From contig NZ_JAAIXY010000001.1 of NCBI RefSeq assembly GCF_010894455.1, positions 682,001-746,000 of the forward strand: 64,000 bases of DNA. The letters are read 5' to 3'. Source of the stretch: Myxococcus eversor. Its GTDB lineage: Bacteria > Myxococcota > Myxococcia > Myxococcales > Myxococcaceae. Position numbers and translations under genes: made by a program. The notes beneath the pieces were generated by a model, which saw nothing but the letters and a program-made list of their open reading frames with translations, was not told where the DNA came from and made no database searches. Below, piece by piece: positions 15,825 through 25,298 of this stretch (position 1 is its first letter; each line of letters opens with the position of its first letter).

Positions 15825-16834
15825 GAGAGTGGCTCCTCCCAGGGCTCCAGCTCTCGAACCACTGTGTACTCGTGCTTGGAGAGCAGTCCATGGACCGGCA
15901 CCGCCGCACGCCAGATGAGGGTCAGTCCGCGCTCGTCGGGCTCGATATGGACGGCGTCGAGCACCATGGGCCTTCGCTCGACCCTGTCGCGGAAGATGGC
16001 CTTGATGACCAACCGATGTCGGGGCAGTGGGAAGGACAGCGGTCCATCTGGCGAGAGGCCTGAGAGCACTACAGGCTCGCCGCCCTTCAACCAGGGAGCG
16101 GCGGCGAGTCCATGCGCCGCGGCCAGGAAGAATCGAGGGTCGAAGTCGGCTGGCCAGAGGGGCGCTCGCTGCTCGACCCAGGCCTCGTCATACGTCCCGG
16201 CCCAGGCAAGTCTTGGCTGCCAGTATCGCGAGAGCGGTCCGAGCCCCCAGGGTGGCACCTGCTGGCTGAAATGAGTCAGCCGATGCGCTGGGTCCTCGAA
16301 GTTCGGGAGGGGCTGTTCCAAAGCCGCTTTGGAGGAGCCATGGAACCCGCGCCCCACCGGATTCCGGGCCTCCATGGGTCCGCCGAAGCTTCGCTCATAG
16401 ACGAGTGGCAGGGAGTCGAAGGGCAGGGGCACCGAGGGTTGCAAGGTCAGCACTCCTCGCGCCCAGACGCGTTCGCCCAGGACGTGAAGTGTTTTCTGAC
16501 AGGGTCCAATCCGGGCAGCCACCTGCATTTCCTTCACGGGGCGCCCGCGCGGGGCCCATGCCCGGCCTGAAATGTAGATGTCGGTCGCCGGGCGGTACCA
16601 GGTGCTCTGCCCCTCCATTCGCAGGCTGGACGTCTCTGGAGAGTGCCAGTAGCTGTCCACCAGGGGTGGAGGCCCCTGCCTATCACTCCGTGCAGGCGGC
16701 GTGTCTGACGCGCGTCCGGCACGAGGCAACTCGAAGTGCCCGGAAACGCAGACGACCAATTGCTCGCATCCTGTCCCATCTAAGGACGGAAACGAAATCG
16801 CTCCGAACGACGTAAGGTTCTCGAGCTTGGGCAT
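15821..16834 (-). CDS. DUF2169-family T6SS cargo adaptor
   Basis: A protein of about 337 residues. It opens MPKLENLTSFGAISFPSLDG and carries the DUF2169 features: VVCVSGHFELP, a W-rich middle (RPATDIYISGRAWAPRGRPV), LPLVYERSFGG with the PVGRGF block, and WPADFDPRFFLAAAHGLA. DUF2169 proteins act as chaperones that load toxins onto VgrG/PAAR spikes; Atu3641 with the DNase Tde2 of Agrobacterium is the established case. The ATG at 16834 is preferred; the frame stays open to 17209, but that extension is not family-like. It is the first gene of the five-gene module and overlaps the ketosynthase-like gene by four bases. Confidence 0.8.
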   Translation of the reverse strand: MPKLENLTSFGAISFPSLDGTGCEQLVVCVSGHFELPRAGRASDTPPARSDRQGPPPLVDSYWHSPETSSLRMEGQSTWYRPATDIYISGRAWAPRGRPVKEMQVAARIGPCQKTLHVLGERVWARGVLTLQPSVPLPFDSLPLVYERSFGGPMEARNPVGRGFHGSSKAALEQPLPNFEDPAHRLTHFSQQVPPWGLGPLSRYWQPRLAWAGTYDEAWVEQRAPLWPADFDPRFFLAAAHGLAAAPWLKGGEPVVLSGLSPDGPLSFPLPRHRLVIKAIFRDRVERRPMVLDAVHIEPDERGLTLIWRAAVPVHGLLSKHEYTVVRELEPWEEPLS

Positions 16835-17501
16835 GAATGGGTACGTTGGCTTGCGCGAACCTCGGGCCATCCTGCGCCGAATCGAAACACCAGACAAGGC
16901 GGCCCTGGAGGCCCTCTGCACGGACGATTCGCTCCAGGTGAGCGGAGTCATGGAGTGAGAGTCATTGTTGCCCCAGTCGAGGAATGACTCGGGCTCAATC
17001 CAAGCAGAGACAATCATGGTGGCGCCGCGTGCTGTTCCCCGGCATCGCTTGTCTACTTCCCTCGTCGCCCCCGGTAGCGGCGCTCCGCATCCGAAGCCGG
17101 CACTTCCGAAGACAATCGTCCCCCATGGGCGCGCCGATTCCATCGACTTCGCGGACGTGTACACGCCGACGTCGGAGATGGGGTGCTCGCTGGGCGTGGG
17201 CGCGCGCATCCAGCTCCAGCCGACGCATCCTTCCCTGCCCGCCGGTCACACGGTGGGCGGCATCTTCCGATGCGGTGGAAATGGCGGCGGGTAGCGTCCG
17301 CTCGAAGGCGGAGGACTCGGGCGTGCCCTCTCTCCATGGGGCCGCGCCCAGCGTGTAGATTCAAGGGGTTGAGATACCTCGTCGGCTCTGGCGGCGCGGG
17401 TCCGAAGAAAATCGTCCGGGTCGCGAATCCGTTCGGAGGGTGCCCGCCTCTTAATGGGTGAGGCAGGGCATTTTCCCCGCCCCCGTCTTCCAGGTGCTCA
17501 C
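16835..17501. other. Divergent intergenic region without a convincing gene
   Basis: 667 bases between the DUF2169 start (minus) and the ECF sigma start (plus). Open frames exist on both strands, one on the plus strand from 16965 to 17294, but none has a ribosome binding site or recognisable motifs. The 17060-17294 stretch might be a decayed gene fragment. Promoters for both flanking transcription units must lie here; I cannot place them. Confidence 0.4.
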
Positions 17502-18029
17502 ATGGCCGCCCACCCGTTGCCCGCTGCTCCTGACGCGATGCTGCTCGCGGCCCACGCGGGTGACCGTGACGCGATGCTCCGCCTGCTCCAGGCGCTTCAG
17601 CCCAACCTCAGGCGGTACGCGCAGCAGCGCTGCTTCATCAACGACATCGACGACGCGGTCCAGGAGTCGCTGCTCGTGCTGGCCCGCCACCTGGGCTCCG
17701 TTCGGAAGCTGGCGTCCCTGTCGGGCTGGCTGTTCCGCATCGTCCAGCGCGAGTGCCGACGCCTGGGGCGGGTGACGCTCAAGCAGGACCCCTACGAGGA
17801 GGCGCTGGCCGACCAGTGGATGGGCTCGCACACGTCGGAGTCCGCGCGGGTCGACGTGGCCTCCGCGCTGGAGTCCTTGCCCCCGCACTACCTGGAGGTC
17901 GTCCTGCTGCGCGACTTCGAGGAGTTGTCCATTCGCGAAATCTCCGAGCGCCTGGGCGAAGACGTGCCCGCCGTGAAGAGCCGCCTCCATCGGGCTCGCG
18001 CCATGGTGCGCGAGTACCTGCTGGCCTGA
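17502..18029 (+). CDS. ECF-family RNA polymerase sigma factor
   Basis: A 175-residue group 4 sigma factor. Region 2 reads NDIDDAVQESLLVLARHL followed by LSGWLFRIVQRECRRL. Region 4 has LPPHYLEVVLLRDFEELS and the helix-turn-helix EISERLGEDVPAVKSRLHRA. ATG at 17502 (MAAHPLPAAPDAMLLAAH) is used; an upstream GTG would add about 16 unrelated residues. No zinc-type anti-sigma gene follows. Instead, a four-helix membrane protein starts 44 bases downstream, which may be the regulator or a target. Confidence 0.88.
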   Translation: MAAHPLPAAPDAMLLAAHAGDRDAMLRLLQALQPNLRRYAQQRCFINDIDDAVQESLLVLARHLGSVRKLASLSGWLFRIVQRECRRLGRVTLKQDPYEEALADQWMGSHTSESARVDVASALESLPPHYLEVVLLRDFEELSIREISERLGEDVPAVKSRLHRARAMVREYLLA

Positions 18030-18073
18030 CCTTTCATCCCCGCCTCATCGACATCCGAAGAAGGAGCCCCGTC

Positions 18074-18589
18074 ATGGCCAACCCCATGTCCACCCTCGGC
18101 ATCATCCACACCGTCGTCAGCCTGCCCCCCCTCATCTTCGGAGGCTGGGCCTTCCTCCGCGACGGCCGCATCGACCCCGGCACCCGCGTGGGCCGGCTGT
18201 ATCTGTTGAGCATGGTGGCGTCGATTGTCACGTCGTTCGGCCTCTCCAGCACGGGCGGCTTCAACCCCGGCCATGGCCTGGGCCTGCTCGCGCTCGTGCT
18301 CATGGCGGTGGGCGTCGCCGCCTCGCGCATGGGTGGGCTCGGCCGCGCCACGCCCTACGTGGAGACGCTGACGTTGTCCGCCAGCTTCATGGTGCTGCTG
18401 GTGCCTGGAATCAACGAGACGCTGACGCGCCTGCCCGCGGGCCAGCCCATCGCCAGCAGTCCGGAGTCGCCTCCCGTTCAGGCCGCCTTGCTCGCGCTGG
18501 TGGTCTTCTTCCTGCTCGGGGCCACGTACCAGGTGCTGAAGCTGCGGGCGCTCTCGCGAAGGAGCCTCGTGGCCGGCCCGGTGGCGTGA
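18074..18589 (+). CDS. Four-helix membrane protein, DUF2306-like
   Basis: A 171-residue integral membrane protein with four predicted helices: about residues 8-26, 41-60, 68-84 and 138-158. The first lines (IHTVVSLPPLIFGGWAFLRDG, VGRLYLLSMVAS) resemble DUF2306-type proteins. AAGGAG sits eight bases before the ATG at 18074. It is in line with the ECF sigma gene and probably co-transcribed. The function is unknown; it could be a membrane anti-sigma factor of an unusual type, but no cytosolic sigma-binding domain is visible. Confidence 0.7.
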   Translation: MANPMSTLGIIHTVVSLPPLIFGGWAFLRDGRIDPGTRVGRLYLLSMVASIVTSFGLSSTGGFNPGHGLGLLALVLMAVGVAASRMGGLGRATPYVETLTLSASFMVLLVPGINETLTRLPAGQPIASSPESPPVQAALLALVVFFLLGATYQVLKLRALSRRSLVAGPVA

Positions 18590-18676
18590 CGCATTCGCTC
18601 CAGTCCTGCTCGCCAGTTCCATCGGCGCGGCGCTGGAGCCCTCCGCCAGGAGCCGTCAAACCGCCCCGTCACGCGT

Positions 18677-18706
18677 CGAGGTCCCCTCCTCGTGACGGGG
18701 ACCTCG
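18677..18706. terminator. Bidirectional hairpin between convergent genes
   Basis: Perfect 10-base stem CGAGGTCCCC (18677-18686) with GGGGACCTCG (18697-18706) and a 10-base loop, midway between the membrane-protein stop and the methyltransferase stop. Confidence 0.7.
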
Positions 18707-18725
18707 CTTGCTCATGCCGCGGACG

Positions 18726-19691
18726 TCACGGCTTCTTCCGCCAGCGGACGTCAATGCCTTTCACCCAGGCCTCGAAGCGGCCGTCGCCCCGGTCTTCGGC
18801 GCGGAACACGAGCTCTCCGGCCTCGGCTTCGAAGACGCAGGATTTCGACTGCGGCTGTGCTTCATGCACGTCGAACGTGGCGAGGACGTTGTCCCCCTGC
18901 TGCACGACGAGCCGCCCGCACCACTCGTGGGCATGCGCATCCAGCGTGAGCGTCGCTGGATGGGCGAGCATGGCCTTCGCTGACTCGTGGGCGCCCGCGA
19001 GCACGAAGAGCATCCCGTCGCGCCGCGTGTGGTTTCCGGTGAGCCGGGTGATGGGGTTCGGCTTTCGGAGAAGGGACAGGCAGTCCAGCTCGGGATGGCC
19101 ACCCCAATCAATCACCCGCTGGGACGCGACCGTCAGACCTTCCTTGTGCGCGTAGTGCGCGAAGAGGTCCTTGCTCATGAAGTTGCGGATGTTGGGGCTG
19201 TCCATCCACTTCCCACACGGGTTGCCGGTGTAGTTCGAGTGGTGGATGAACGCGTGTGCGCCCGGCTCCAGGACGCGGAAGAACTCGCGCAGATAGGCCC
19301 GCACCACGTCACTGTCGAAGTGGACCATGGCGTCGAAACAGTAGGTGAGCGTCACCGAACCACTGCGCACCGCTGCGAGGGACGAGCCGTCGTTGACGAC
19401 ATAGGTGATCTTCGAGTCCCGACCCGCGAAGCGGCGACGGCAGAAGTCGATGTTCTCCTTGTTGATGTCCACCACGTGGATCCGCTGCGCGAGGGGCAGC
19501 AGGTACTCCGTGTTCCGACCGTGACCGGCCGCGAGGTCCAGGGACGAGGAGAAGTCACACTCTCCGATGACGGGCCAGATGGTGTTCTTCCAGGCGTCCG
19601 GCATGAAGCGCTCGACTTCTTCGTAGTACGCGTGCTCCTTCCAGTCGTCTCCAACCTCCTTGGCCAGGACGCTGACTCCTTCTTTCGACAT
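18726..19691 (-). CDS. SAM-dependent class I methyltransferase with C-terminal extension
   Basis: A 321-residue protein. Residues about 35-200 are a Rossmann methyltransferase: motif I is LDLAAGHGRNTEYLLPLA, then VVDINKENIDFC (the acidic SAM-ribose contact), NDGSSLAAVRSGSVTLTY and DVVRAYLREFFRVLEPGAH. The C-terminal about 100 residues are beta-rich and not part of the methyltransferase; they may bind substrate. ATG at 19691 gives MSKEGVSVLAKEVGDDW. Substrate is unknown. It is transcribed toward a strong terminator and is not clearly in an operon. Confidence 0.8.
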   Translation of the reverse strand: MSKEGVSVLAKEVGDDWKEHAYYEEVERFMPDAWKNTIWPVIGECDFSSSLDLAAGHGRNTEYLLPLAQRIHVVDINKENIDFCRRRFAGRDSKITYVVNDGSSLAAVRSGSVTLTYCFDAMVHFDSDVVRAYLREFFRVLEPGAHAFIHHSNYTGNPCGKWMDSPNIRNFMSKDLFAHYAHKEGLTVASQRVIDWGGHPELDCLSLLRKPNPITRLTGNHTRRDGMLFVLAGAHESAKAMLAHPATLTLDAHAHEWCGRLVVQQGDNVLATFDVHEAQPQSKSCVFEAEAGELVFRAEDRGDGRFEAWVKGIDVRWRKKP

Positions 19692-19820
19692 GGGCGTGGT
19701 TCTCCCGACGGTTGGATGGCTCGGAGCAGACACAATCCTCTCCGCCACGGCAAGAGAACTCGGCGGATGCGCCAGGCGTGGCGGGTCTCTGGCTGCCTGG
19801 CGTGTATCCCCCGGCGACGC

Positions 19821-20513
19821 CTACGCCTCCAGTCGCTTGCGCAGCGCTCCCAGTCGGCTTCGGCCCACCGGCAGCCGGGTGCCGTCCCGCAGCTCCACCG
19901 CGCTGCGTGAGCCCTCCGAGGCGACGAGCTCGCGGATGTCCGTCGCCCGGACGAGATAGGAGCGGTGGATGCGGAGGAAGTCGGCGGGGAGCAACTGCTC
20001 GAGCCGCTCCAGGCTCTTCTCGCTCAGTTCGGTGCCACCTCCGCGAAGGACGAGCTCCGCGTAGTCGCCAGCGCCCTGGATGTACGCGACGGAGTCCAGG
20101 GGCACGAGGACCACGCCTCCTCCCTTCCTCACCGCGAGGGTGCGCAAGGCCGTGGCCGCGCGGTTTCCCACGCGGGCGAGCGCGACGGCGAGCCGCTCCG
20201 GCGTGTAGGGCTTTGGCACGAAGTCCAGCACCCCCAGCTCGAAGGCGCGCAGCGCCTGGTCGGTGTTCGCGGAGACCACCACCGTCTGGAATGCGCCCGC
20301 GGCCGCCTCCGCGAGCAGCGCGAAGCCGTCCTCTCCCGAGAGGTTCAGGTCCAGCAGCAGCACGTCCACGGTGCGCTCCGCCAGCAGCGCGCGCGCCTCA
20401 TCCAGGCTCGCGCACACGCACGGAGGCGGGGTGCCCGGCCCCAACTGCTGCTCGCACAGCCGGGCGAGACGGCGCGCCGCCAGCGGCTCGTCCTCCACGA
20501 TGAGCATCCTCAC
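19821..20513 (-). CDS. LytTR-type response regulator
   Basis: A 230-residue response regulator. The receiver domain (1-120) has the acidic pocket VEDE, phospho-acceptor Asp55 in DVLLLDLNLSGEDG, and KPYTPERL with the conserved Lys. The LytTR DNA-binding domain (about 135-228) has VAYIQGAGDYAELVL, FLRIHRSYLVR and LPVGRSRL. The GTG at 20513 overlaps the stop of the upstream sensor kinase gene by four bases; the ATG at 20507 is equally usable. It forms a pair with the LytS-like kinase. Confidence 0.92.
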   Translation of the reverse strand: MRMLIVEDEPLAARRLARLCEQQLGPGTPPPCVCASLDEARALLAERTVDVLLLDLNLSGEDGFALLAEAAAGAFQTVVVSANTDQALRAFELGVLDFVPKPYTPERLAVALARVGNRAATALRTLAVRKGGGVVLVPLDSVAYIQGAGDYAELVLRGGGTELSEKSLERLEQLLPADFLRIHRSYLVRATDIRELVASEGSRSAVELRDGTRLPVGRSRLGALRKRLEA

Positions 20514-22216
20514 GCCGGCACCTCCACCCGCGTCATCCACCCCGCCTCGGTGGGCCCGTCCTCGAGCCGCCACGCACCGGGGAAGGCCTCCTCCAGGCGC
20601 GCGCGCAGGTAGCGCGAGCCGGTGCCCTCACCGCCCCCTTGGCGCATGCCCGTGCCCAGGGGGGCGAGGAAGGCGTAGCGCCGCCGCGGCCGGGCGCCCT
20701 CGTTGACGAGGCTGCCCTGGAGTCGGAAGGTGTGGGGCGAGACGTAGCGGTTGTGGCTGAAGGCGTTCTCCAGCAGCGTGTGCAGCAGGGCAGGGGGAAC
20801 GGGGGCCTCCAGGTCCACGCCCTCGGTCTCCAACTGGAAGGCCGTGCCCTGTCGGCAGCCCATGACCTCCAGATGGGCGCGGCACAGCTCCAGCTCGCGA
20901 GCGAGCGGAATGGTGCGCTCACCGGAGACGGCGAGCAGGTGCCGGTATGCCGCGCCCAGGGCCTCGATGAACCGCACGGCCTGCGCGGGCTCCGTCTCCA
21001 CCCACTCACTCAGCGCGCCCAGCGTGTTCATCAGGAAGTGTGGCTGCAGGCTGCGCTTGAGCAACTCCAGTTGCAGGCGCTCCGCGGCGCGCGTGGCGCT
21101 TTCGAACCGCTCCTGTTGCCGGCGCTGCTGCCGGGCATGGACCGCCGTGAGGCAGAGCAACAGCCCTCCAAAGGCGAGGAAGAAGCCGCGCTCGGAGAAG
21201 CCCCAGGGTTCCAACAGGTAGAGCACCCCTGCGAAACCGAGTCCCGCCAGCGTGCCCAGGGCCCCGCCCGATTCTCCTCTTCGCCACGCGAGCACGGCGA
21301 GCGCAGTGGAGACGACGAGCGAGGCGCCGAGCGCGATGCTGCTCTTGCCATCGAAGCCCGGAACGAAGACGAGCGAGAGCAGCCCCAGTCCGAGTCCCAG
21401 CCACCGCAGCCAGCGGCGCGGCTCGCCGAAGGCCGCATGCACGGTCGCTGGCAGCAGCGCCGCCACCGCCAGCACGGCCGCCGCCTGCAGTCGCAGCCGC
21501 ACGGCGTGCTGTGGGTAGGGATAGTTGGCGAGCCCGCGCCACGCCTCCAGCAGGACGAGCGCCGCGGCGGAGAGGCACAGCACGCCGAGCAGCAGCGTGG
21601 CGAGCCCGCCGTGAGCGAGCCGCACGCGCGCGAGGTGGTAGAGCCCCATCAGCACCAGCGCGCCCAGCATGCAAAGGGCTGGCACCATGCCGAGCATCCG
21701 CGTCTGAGCGAGTGACGCGGCCTCGCCCACCTGCAGTCGGTGGATGGTGCCCACGGGCTGGAAGCCGAGCTGGTGCGCCGAGACGCGCATCGTCAGCACA
21801 TGAGGGCCCGGCGCGCTGAGGTCGGGCGGAAGCGGGAGCTGGACATCGACGCGTCCCGGTACCTCCTCCGAGGGCGTTCGCCCCACCTGTCCGTTGCGGC
21901 CCAGGGGTCTGCCGTCCCACCAGGCCTCCCATGACCCGAGCACCGACAGGGCGAGGGCAGGCGTCGGGGCTCCTTCTTCTCGCGGGGGCACGTCCACCTG
22001 CGTGCGCAGCCAATAGGGGCCCGTCCCCTCGCTCACCTGGTCGGCCGCCACCGTGCGCCAGCCCGGTGCGTCCGCGGAGAGCGCGACCTCTGGGGGGAGC
22101 TCTTCCGTGTTCACCTGCACCAGTCCCTGCCGCGTGGAGGGCAGCGCGGCCGAGGCGGCGAGCGAGAGCGCGAAGCATCCCGTGACGAGGGTGGAGGACA
22201 TCATGGGCCTGAGCAT
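20510..22216 (-). CDS. LytS-like membrane sensor histidine kinase
   Basis: A protein of about 568 residues. After a signal-type N-terminus comes an extracytoplasmic beta-sandwich (about 20-165, with WLRTQVDVPP and GSWEAWWDGRPLGRNG), like the DISM-type carbohydrate-binding-like sensors. Six to seven membrane helices follow (about 175-370). The His_kinase domain has LLKRSLQPHFLMNTLGAL, with the phospho-accepting His in the QPHFL motif, and an ATPase N-box PALLHTLLENAFSHN. ATG at 22216 is taken; 22204 has a better-placed AGG and is an alternative. It is divergent from the alpha/beta hydrolase gene. Confidence 0.88.
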   Translation of the reverse strand: MLRPMMSSTLVTGCFALSLAASAALPSTRQGLVQVNTEELPPEVALSADAPGWRTVAADQVSEGTGPYWLRTQVDVPPREEGAPTPALALSVLGSWEAWWDGRPLGRNGQVGRTPSEEVPGRVDVQLPLPPDLSAPGPHVLTMRVSAHQLGFQPVGTIHRLQVGEAASLAQTRMLGMVPALCMLGALVLMGLYHLARVRLAHGGLATLLLGVLCLSAAALVLLEAWRGLANYPYPQHAVRLRLQAAAVLAVAALLPATVHAAFGEPRRWLRWLGLGLGLLSLVFVPGFDGKSSIALGASLVVSTALAVLAWRRGESGGALGTLAGLGFAGVLYLLEPWGFSERGFFLAFGGLLLCLTAVHARQQRRQQERFESATRAAERLQLELLKRSLQPHFLMNTLGALSEWVETEPAQAVRFIEALGAAYRHLLAVSGERTIPLARELELCRAHLEVMGCRQGTAFQLETEGVDLEAPVPPALLHTLLENAFSHNRYVSPHTFRLQGSLVNEGARPRRRYAFLAPLGTGMRQGGGEGTGSRYLRARLEEAFPGAWRLEDGPTEAGWMTRVEVPA

Positions 22217-22341
22217 ACGCAGCCCGGCGAAGTACCACGCGCACTTCAACGACGCCGCGAGACGTTGGGCGACCGGCACCCCACGCGCCGTGCTGGCCAG
22301 CGCATCCTCCTTCTCGTTGAAGCCCTTCTCGGAGGAACGCC

Positions 22342-23748
22342 ATGCGCGCCGTGCTCCTGCTTGCCCTCACCCTTCCGCCCTCCCTCGCCCATGCCCAGGG
22401 TCTGCAACTGCAGCCGCACACCTTCCAGGCCCGCGACGGCCGGAGCGTTCAGGCCGAGCTGGGCACACTCACCGTGCCCCTGCGTCACGCTCGTCCCGAG
22501 GGCCCGGGCCTGCCCCTGCGCTTCGTGCGCTTCAAGAGCACGAACCCCTCGCCCGCGGCACCCATCGTGTACCTGTCCGGGGGCCCGGGCGGCTCCGGCA
22601 TCGAGACCGCGCGCCGTGTCCGCTTCGACCTGTTCCTCGCCCTGCGCGAGGTGGCCGATGTCATCGCGTTGGATCAGCGCGGCGCCGGCGATTCGAATCC
22701 CCATCCCGAACTGGCGCGGAGCTGGGCTGTCCCGCTCGAGCAGCCCATGGACGAGGCGCTGCTCGACACCACGGTGAAGAAGGCCGCCGCCGAGGCGAGC
22801 CGGACCTGGATGGCTGCGGGCGTGGACCTGGGCGCGTACACCACGGTGGAGAGCGCCGACGACCTGGAGGTGCTGCGCAAGGCGCTGGGTGCGCCCAAGC
22901 TCAACCTCTGGGGCATCAGCTACGGAACCCACCTGGGTCTCGCCTACCTGCGGCGCCACCCGCAGCGGGTGGACCACATCATCCTCGCCGGCATCGAGGG
23001 GCCGGACGACACCTGGAAGCGGCCCGCCCACGCGGAGGCGCTGCTCGACCGCTGGGATGCCGTGCTGCGCGCCGAGGGCGAGCGCGGACCGGGCCTGAAG
23101 GCGCGGCTGGCGAAGTTGTTGAAGGCGCTGCGGCGCGAGCCCCGCATCGTGGAGTTCACGGACCCGGCGAAGGGGGAACGCCACACCTGGAAGGTCAGCC
23201 CCTTCGACCTTCAGCGTGCTGCTTTCGAGTCCCTGCGGGACCCCGCCACCTTCCGGCGCTTCCTCGGCCTGCTTCCCGCGCTGGAGGCGGGGAACTACGA
23301 GCCGATGGCGCCCTTCGCGACCATGTTGCGCGAAGGGGGGCTGGACCCGATGTCGCTCGCCATGGATGCGGCCTCCGGCGTGAGCCCGGCGCGACACGCC
23401 CTCATCGCGAAGGAGGCGTCGAAGGCCGTGCTCGGTGGCAGCGCCAACCCAGGCGCACTGCTGGCGGGGGATGTGTCTGGAGTGAGCGACCTGGGTGAAT
23501 CCTTCCGAGGCCCGCTGAAGGCCTCGGCGCCCGTGCTCCTCATCAGCGGCACCTTGGATGGGCGCACGAGCCCGGACAACGCGGAGGCCTTGCGCCCCGG
23601 ACTCTCCCAGGCCGTGCACCTGGTGCTGGAGGGCGCGGGACATGACGGCCTCTTCCAGTCGGACCCTCGCATCCTGGAGCGGATGAAGGCCTTCCTGAAG
23701 GGCGAGAAGCTTCGCGATGAGCGACTGAAGATCGAGGCGAAGCGCTGA
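22342..23748 (+). CDS. Secreted alpha/beta hydrolase (proline-iminopeptidase/TAP-like)
   Basis: A 468-residue exported protein with signal peptide [19 protein letters not shown]. The oxyanion block [13 protein letters not shown] and [13 protein letters not shown] are signatures of the proline iminopeptidase superfamily. The nucleophile is Ser in [11 protein letters not shown], Asp is in [14 protein letters not shown] and His in [10 protein letters not shown]. The cap domain sits between about residues 215 and 385. It should act in the periplasm or outside on N-terminal residues of peptides or on esters. The upstream 125 bases are shared with the divergent sensor kinase. Confidence 0.88.
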   Translation: MRAVLLLALTLPPSLAHAQGLQLQPHTFQARDGRSVQAELGTLTVPLRHARPEGPGLPLRFVRFKSTNPSPAAPIVYLSGGPGGSGIETARRVRFDLFLALREVADVIALDQRGAGDSNPHPELARSWAVPLEQPMDEALLDTTVKKAAAEASRTWMAAGVDLGAYTTVESADDLEVLRKALGAPKLNLWGISYGTHLGLAYLRRHPQRVDHIILAGIEGPDDTWKRPAHAEALLDRWDAVLRAEGERGPGLKARLAKLLKALRREPRIVEFTDPAKGERHTWKVSPFDLQRAAFESLRDPATFRRFLGLLPALEAGNYEPMAPFATMLREGGLDPMSLAMDAASGVSPARHALIAKEASKAVLGGSANPGALLAGDVSGVSDLGESFRGPLKASAPVLLISGTLDGRTSPDNAEALRPGLSQAVHLVLEGAGHDGLFQSDPRILERMKAFLKGEKLRDERLKIEAKR

Positions 23749-23909
23749 GGTCGACCGCTCGCTCCGCATCCGGGCGGGAGATGGGCCGATGCCTCGCGGC
23801 TGTCGAGGAGGCAGCCCGTCTTCCGTCCGCCACCGGGTCGGTGCACCGCGCTTGCCCCCGCCGCATTTTCAGCGCGCGGCGGTTTCACGCGGAAAGCGGA
23901 GGCATGACC

Positions 23910-24893
23910 ATGAAGCAGCGCAAGCTGGGCCGGCAGGGACTGGTGGTTTCGGAGCTGGGACTCGGATGCATGGGGATGAGCGAATTCTATGGCGCGGGGG
24001 ACGAAGCGGAGTCCCTGCGCACCATCCACCGGGCGATCGAGCTGGGCATCACCTTCCTCGACACCGCGGACATGTATGGGCCCTTCACCAACGAGGAGCT
24101 CGTGGGCCGTGCGATTCGCGGCCACCGCGAGCAGGTGGTGCTGGCCACGAAGTTCGCCAACGTGCGCGGCGCCAAGGGCGAGTTCCTGGGCATCCGAGGT
24201 GACCCTGCCTACGTACGTCAGTCGTGCGAGGCCTCGCTGAAGCGCTTGGGGGTCGACGTCATCGACCTCTACTACCAGCACCGCGTGGACCCGAAGGTCC
24301 CCATCGAGGAGACGGTCGGCGCGATGGCGGAGCTCGTGCGTGAAGGCAAGGTGCGCTACCTGGGCCTCTCGGAGGCCGCGCCCGAGACGATTCGCAAGGC
24401 GCACGCCACCCATCCCATCTCCGCGCTGCAGACCGAGTACTCGCTGTGGACGCGTGACGTGGAGCAGGACGGCGTGCTCGCCATGGTGCGCGAGCTGGGC
24501 ATCGGCTTCGTCGCCTACAGCCCGCTGGGGCGCGGCTTCCTCACCGGCCAGTACAAGCGCTTCGAGGACCTGCCCGCGGACGACTTCCGCCGCCAGAACC
24601 CGCGCTTCCAGGGAGAGAACTTCCAGAAGAACCTGGACCTGGTGCAGCGGGTGGAACAGCTCGCGAAGCAGAAGGGCGTGCCGTCCGCGCAGCTCGCGCT
24701 CGCGTGGGTGATGTCGCGAGGCCCGGACGTGGTGCCCATCCCCGGCACCAAGCGCGTGAAGTACCTGGAGCAGAACGCGGGCGCCGCGCGGGTGGAGCTC
24801 ACGGGCGCGGACCTCGCCCAGCTCGACTCGGTGTTCCCGGTGGGCGCGGCAACGGGGCAGCGCTACCCGGACATGAGCGCGGTGAATCGCTGA
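23910..24893 (+). CDS. Aldo/keto reductase
   Basis: A 327-residue NADPH-dependent aldo/keto reductase. The tetrad is visible: Asp in FLDTADMYG, Tyr in the same motif, Lys in VLATKFANV and His in YYQHRVDP. The NADPH end carries [15 protein letters not shown]. Sequence closeness is to the group of YghZ/perakine-reductase-like oxidoreductases, with [13 protein letters not shown] at the front. ATG at 23910 is chosen since GGAGG lies seven bases before it; an ATG at 23904 is too close to the same site. Physiological substrate unknown. Confidence 0.93.
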   Translation: MKQRKLGRQGLVVSELGLGCMGMSEFYGAGDEAESLRTIHRAIELGITFLDTADMYGPFTNEELVGRAIRGHREQVVLATKFANVRGAKGEFLGIRGDPAYVRQSCEASLKRLGVDVIDLYYQHRVDPKVPIEETVGAMAELVREGKVRYLGLSEAAPETIRKAHATHPISALQTEYSLWTRDVEQDGVLAMVRELGIGFVAYSPLGRGFLTGQYKRFEDLPADDFRRQNPRFQGENFQKNLDLVQRVEQLAKQKGVPSAQLALAWVMSRGPDVVPIPGTKRVKYLEQNAGAARVELTGADLAQLDSVFPVGAATGQRYPDMSAVNR

Positions 24894-25298
24894 CGTGCCG
24901 TGACACCCGTGCCGTCGCGGGCGGCGGGGCCTCAAACCCATCCAATCCCTTCCCTTGAATCGCGATGACGCAGTCGCCCAAAAGGGAGGCGCCTCCAACG
25001 AAACAATTTGAAATACATACGGAGTGGCACAGGCCGCGCTCCTGCGCCTGCCTTAGAATTCTCACAGGAATCCCCGGGAGTGCGGGCCAGCGCGAGTTGC
25101 GCTGCCATTCCCCGGGCCCGAAATCATGGCAGATATTGCAAAGGCCCGTGCTCCCTGATTATAAGGACAGCGACTTCAGACAAGCTTATCCAAGCTGTCA
25201 GGAGGTCACAGGCGTGAAACGACACCTGCTGCCTTCAAGTCCGGTCGGCCCGGGGGGCCTCCTGTCATGAAGAGTGAAACATTTCATTCCCTTCAATC
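24894..25298. other. AT-richer intergenic region before the OmpR-type regulator
   Basis: 405 bases between the aldo-keto reductase stop and the response regulator start. The 25000-25220 stretch has clearly lower GC than its neighbours (for example TTTGAAATACATACG and TTATAAGG), as expected of a promoter region. No open frame here has a ribosome binding site or a family signature. Confidence 0.4.

Noticed and set aside
16965..17294. Plus-strand open frame before the second ECF sigma gene
   Set aside because: No plausible start signal and no family resemblance; it overlaps an equally open minus frame, so neither is supported.
25023..25040. A GG-N10-GC arrangement (TGGCAC then GC) resembling a sigma-54 promoter
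   Set aside because: Only the GG and GC anchors fit, it is about 270 bases before the gene, and such matches are expected by chance in high-GC DNA.
24965..25270. Possible small plus-strand gene in the AT-richer intergenic region
   Set aside because: No ribosome binding site, mixed low-complexity sequence and no recognisable pattern; more likely a promoter region.
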